Assembly (NCBI GenBank): GCA_016184315.1
Contig: JACPCU010000013.1
Span: 1-64,000, forward strand
Reading direction: 5' to 3'
DNA from: Nitrososphaerota archaeon
Lineage (GTDB): Archaea > Thermoproteota > Nitrososphaeria > Nitrososphaerales > JACQRY01
Length of the DNA stretch: 64,000 nucleotides
Shown here: in pieces, positions 62,725 through 64,000 of the stretch
How the letters are laid out: each line of letters begins with the position of its first letter
Numbering within the stretch: the first letter of the stretch is position 1
The notes under the pieces: model-generated
Databases searched by the model: none
Told to the model about the DNA's origin: nothing
Seen by the model: the letters and a program-made list of their open reading frames with translations, nothing else
Program-made: the position numbers and the translations under genes

Positions 62725-63981
62725 ATGGAGGATAAGCTGGAGGCTCTGAGAAGTGACGCTGTGTTCTTCGCTAGGAATGTTTTGGGGTTTGAGCCTTTTC
62801 CGTATCAGGAGCAGCTGTTGAGAGATCCGAGTAAGCGTATAGTTGCGTGCATGGGGCGGCAGACAGGTAAGAGTACCACGATTGCTGGTAAGGCGGTGTG
62901 GTTTGCTGCTGCGCATCCTGGGATGACTACGCTTGTTGTTTCTGCTACTATGCGGCAGAGTATGTTGATGATGGATAAGATTCTTGCGGGTATCGATGGT
63001 TCCGCGGTTTTGAAGCGGAGTGTGGCTTATCGCGCCAGGACTCGTGTCAGGTTCTTTAACGGCTCTTGGATCATTGCTCTCCCGTGCGGTAGGTATGGGC
63101 ATACGCTTCGGGGTCATACTGCTCATCTGATTATCTTGGATGAGGCTGCGTTCATCCCTGAGGATGTTGTCGCGAATGTTGTGTTGCCTATGGTTTCGAC
63201 TACTGACGGCTGGGTGTGGATGATTTCGACGCCTTGGGATAAGGATCATATCTTCTTCAAAGCGTTCTCTGATACGGGGGAGTGGAGCGTGTATCATCTT
63301 CCTTCCAGTGTTAATCCTTTGATTAAGCCGGGGTTCCTTGAGGAGCAGCGTCGGCTGATAGGTGAGGAGAGGTTTCAGATGGAGTATGAGGCTGCTTTTG
63401 TCGATGATGCTAGGTCGTATTTCCCTATGAGTCTTCTCCGCAACTGTGTCGGGGAGTCTGTTTTCCAGGGGGAGTCTGGCGGCTTGTTCGGAGGCTATGA
63501 TCCGGGTGGTAAGCAGGACTATGCTGCTTTCACCGTGGTTAGGAGGATGGGTGATAGGTTTGGCGTAGAGTATGTTAGGGCTGAGAAGGGTTTGAGTTAC
63601 ACTGATTTTGATGCTATGCTCTTGGATTATCATAAAGCATATGGGTTGACGGGTATTTGCGTTGACGCTACTGGCATAGGTGCTCCGATCGTCGAGCATC
63701 TTACGGATCTTGGTTTGCCTGTTGAGGGTTTGACGTTGACTGACAGGGTGAAGGAGGAGCTGCTGGGTAACCTGAAGATTCTGCTGGAGCAGAAGCGTAT
63801 TGTTCTGCCTCAGGACCCGATGCTGTTGTCTCATTTGAACTGCATTGAGTTTGAGCGTAGTAGGATGGGTGGCTTCAGGTTCACTCATAGGCGGGATACT
63901 CATGACGATCTGGGGTATGCTTTGGCGTTGGCGTGTTGGGCTGCTAGGGGTGGGGTTAGGGGGAGTGTGGCTACGTTTTGA
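62725..63981 (+). CDS. terL: terminase large subunit (viral DNA-packaging ATPase/nuclease)
   Basis: About 418 residues from the ATG at 62725 (the frame is open back to a GTG at 62686). ATPase: Walker A ACMGRQTGKST, Walker B LIILDEAAFI, adenine-side SATMRQS. Nuclease: GGYDPGGKQDYAA, CVDATGIG and HDDLGYALAL, supplying the three acidic residues. All catalytic motifs look intact. Typical of tailed viruses (Caudoviricetes) and their proviruses. The window ends 19 bp after its stop, so head and portal genes would lie to the right. Marked G+T-rich coding strand. Confidence 0.93.
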   Translation: MEDKLEALRSDAVFFARNVLGFEPFPYQEQLLRDPSKRIVACMGRQTGKSTTIAGKAVWFAAAHPGMTTLVVSATMRQSMLMMDKILAGIDGSAVLKRSVAYRARTRVRFFNGSWIIALPCGRYGHTLRGHTAHLIILDEAAFIPEDVVANVVLPMVSTTDGWVWMISTPWDKDHIFFKAFSDTGEWSVYHLPSSVNPLIKPGFLEEQRRLIGEERFQMEYEAAFVDDARSYFPMSLLRNCVGESVFQGESGGLFGGYDPGGKQDYAAFTVVRRMGDRFGVEYVRAEKGLSYTDFDAMLLDYHKAYGLTGICVDATGIGAPIVEHLTDLGLPVEGLTLTDRVKEELLGNLKILLEQKRIVLPQDPMLLSHLNCIEFERSRMGGFRFTHRRDTHDDLGYALALACWAARGGVRGSVATF

Positions 63982-64000
63982 GGTTCCAACAAAATAAGGC

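Noticed and set aside
62230-63903. 557-codon minus-strand frame opposite the terminase
   Set aside because: The plus-strand frame has every terminase motif in order. The antisense translation is arginine-, proline- and threonine-rich with no domain.
1-64000. CRISPR arrays or cas genes, rRNA genes
   Set aside because: No regularly spaced repeats, Cas motifs or rRNA core sequences were seen on either strand.

Overview
The window is archaeal chromosome. Evidence seen in the sequence: an archaeal P1-type ribosomal protein L12 with an alanine/glutamate-rich hinge and a GLSSLFG-like tail, archaeal-type AlaRS and LeuRS, NucS, a RadA paralogue, an RqcH/NEMF homologue, archaeal MutS-like and KaiC-like ATPases, a tRNA-Thr(CGT) interrupted in the anticodon loop, TATA boxes about 25 bp before start codons, and many TTG/GTG starts. 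Gene content (non-phosphorylating GAPN, molybdenum hydroxylase, methylmalonyl-CoA mutase, citrate synthase, UbiD, inositol-phosphate synthase) suggests a non-crenarchaeal member of the TACK/Thermoproteota group (Nitrososphaeria, Caldarchaeia or Bathyarchaeia-like). That placement is inference; no rRNA is present to fix it.

Layout: 0-5.6 kb holds MutS-like, an isolated L12, a pair of membrane proteins and two KaiC-like ATPases, one with a degenerate P-loop and a membrane anchor. 5.7-9.3 kb is an accessory island: a tandemly duplicated 43-residue C2H2 microprotein, a TTG-started zinc-ribbon microprotein, a membrane protein, a transposase with a SWIM zinc finger, and a divergent three-gene operon (AbrB, coiled coil, zinc finger) behind a dense cluster of palindromes. 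9.3-15.8 kb is a complete seven-gene trpEGDCFBA operon behind one TATA box. Then come gapN with a tRNA 3'-end fragment at its stop codon, a haloalkane dehalogenase homologue, alaS, leuS, a luciferase-like oxidoreductase and a 2-isopropylmalate/homocitrate synthase.

27-38 kb carries a divergent regulator pair (unknown HTH-like protein and PadR) around a perfect palindrome, tRNA-Thr, an M29-like protein, an orphan solute-binding protein, an FAD oxidoreductase, a UbiD decarboxylase, a zinc-ribbon microprotein, a NUDIX protein and Ino1. 37.9-38.7 kb has a two-gene unit (restriction-associated-type domain fused to AbrB, plus an unknown). 39-49 kb is mostly housekeeping and quality control: HtrA, phosphoribosyltransferase, glycosyltransferase, AMMECR1, Mut7-C, CBS, RqcH, EMC6-like, RadA paralogue, NucS.

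49-62 kb is metabolic: CoxG plus a three-subunit molybdenum hydroxylase (active-site Glu changed to Asp, no CO-dehydrogenase motif), citrate synthase, a CBS protein, meaB-mcmA-mce of the methylmalonyl-CoA pathway, a hydrolase, and two tandem moeA genes (one fused to a periplasmic-binding-like domain) that could supply the molybdenum cofactor to the hydroxylase. The right edge (62.2-64 kb) is viral: a cluster of ATGAATTCAT-type inverted repeats, a small helical protein and a complete terminase large subunit, probably the edge of a provirus running off the window.

A genome-scale oddity is a patchwork of strong G+T versus A+C strand bias lasting a few kilobases at a time. It does not follow gene direction.
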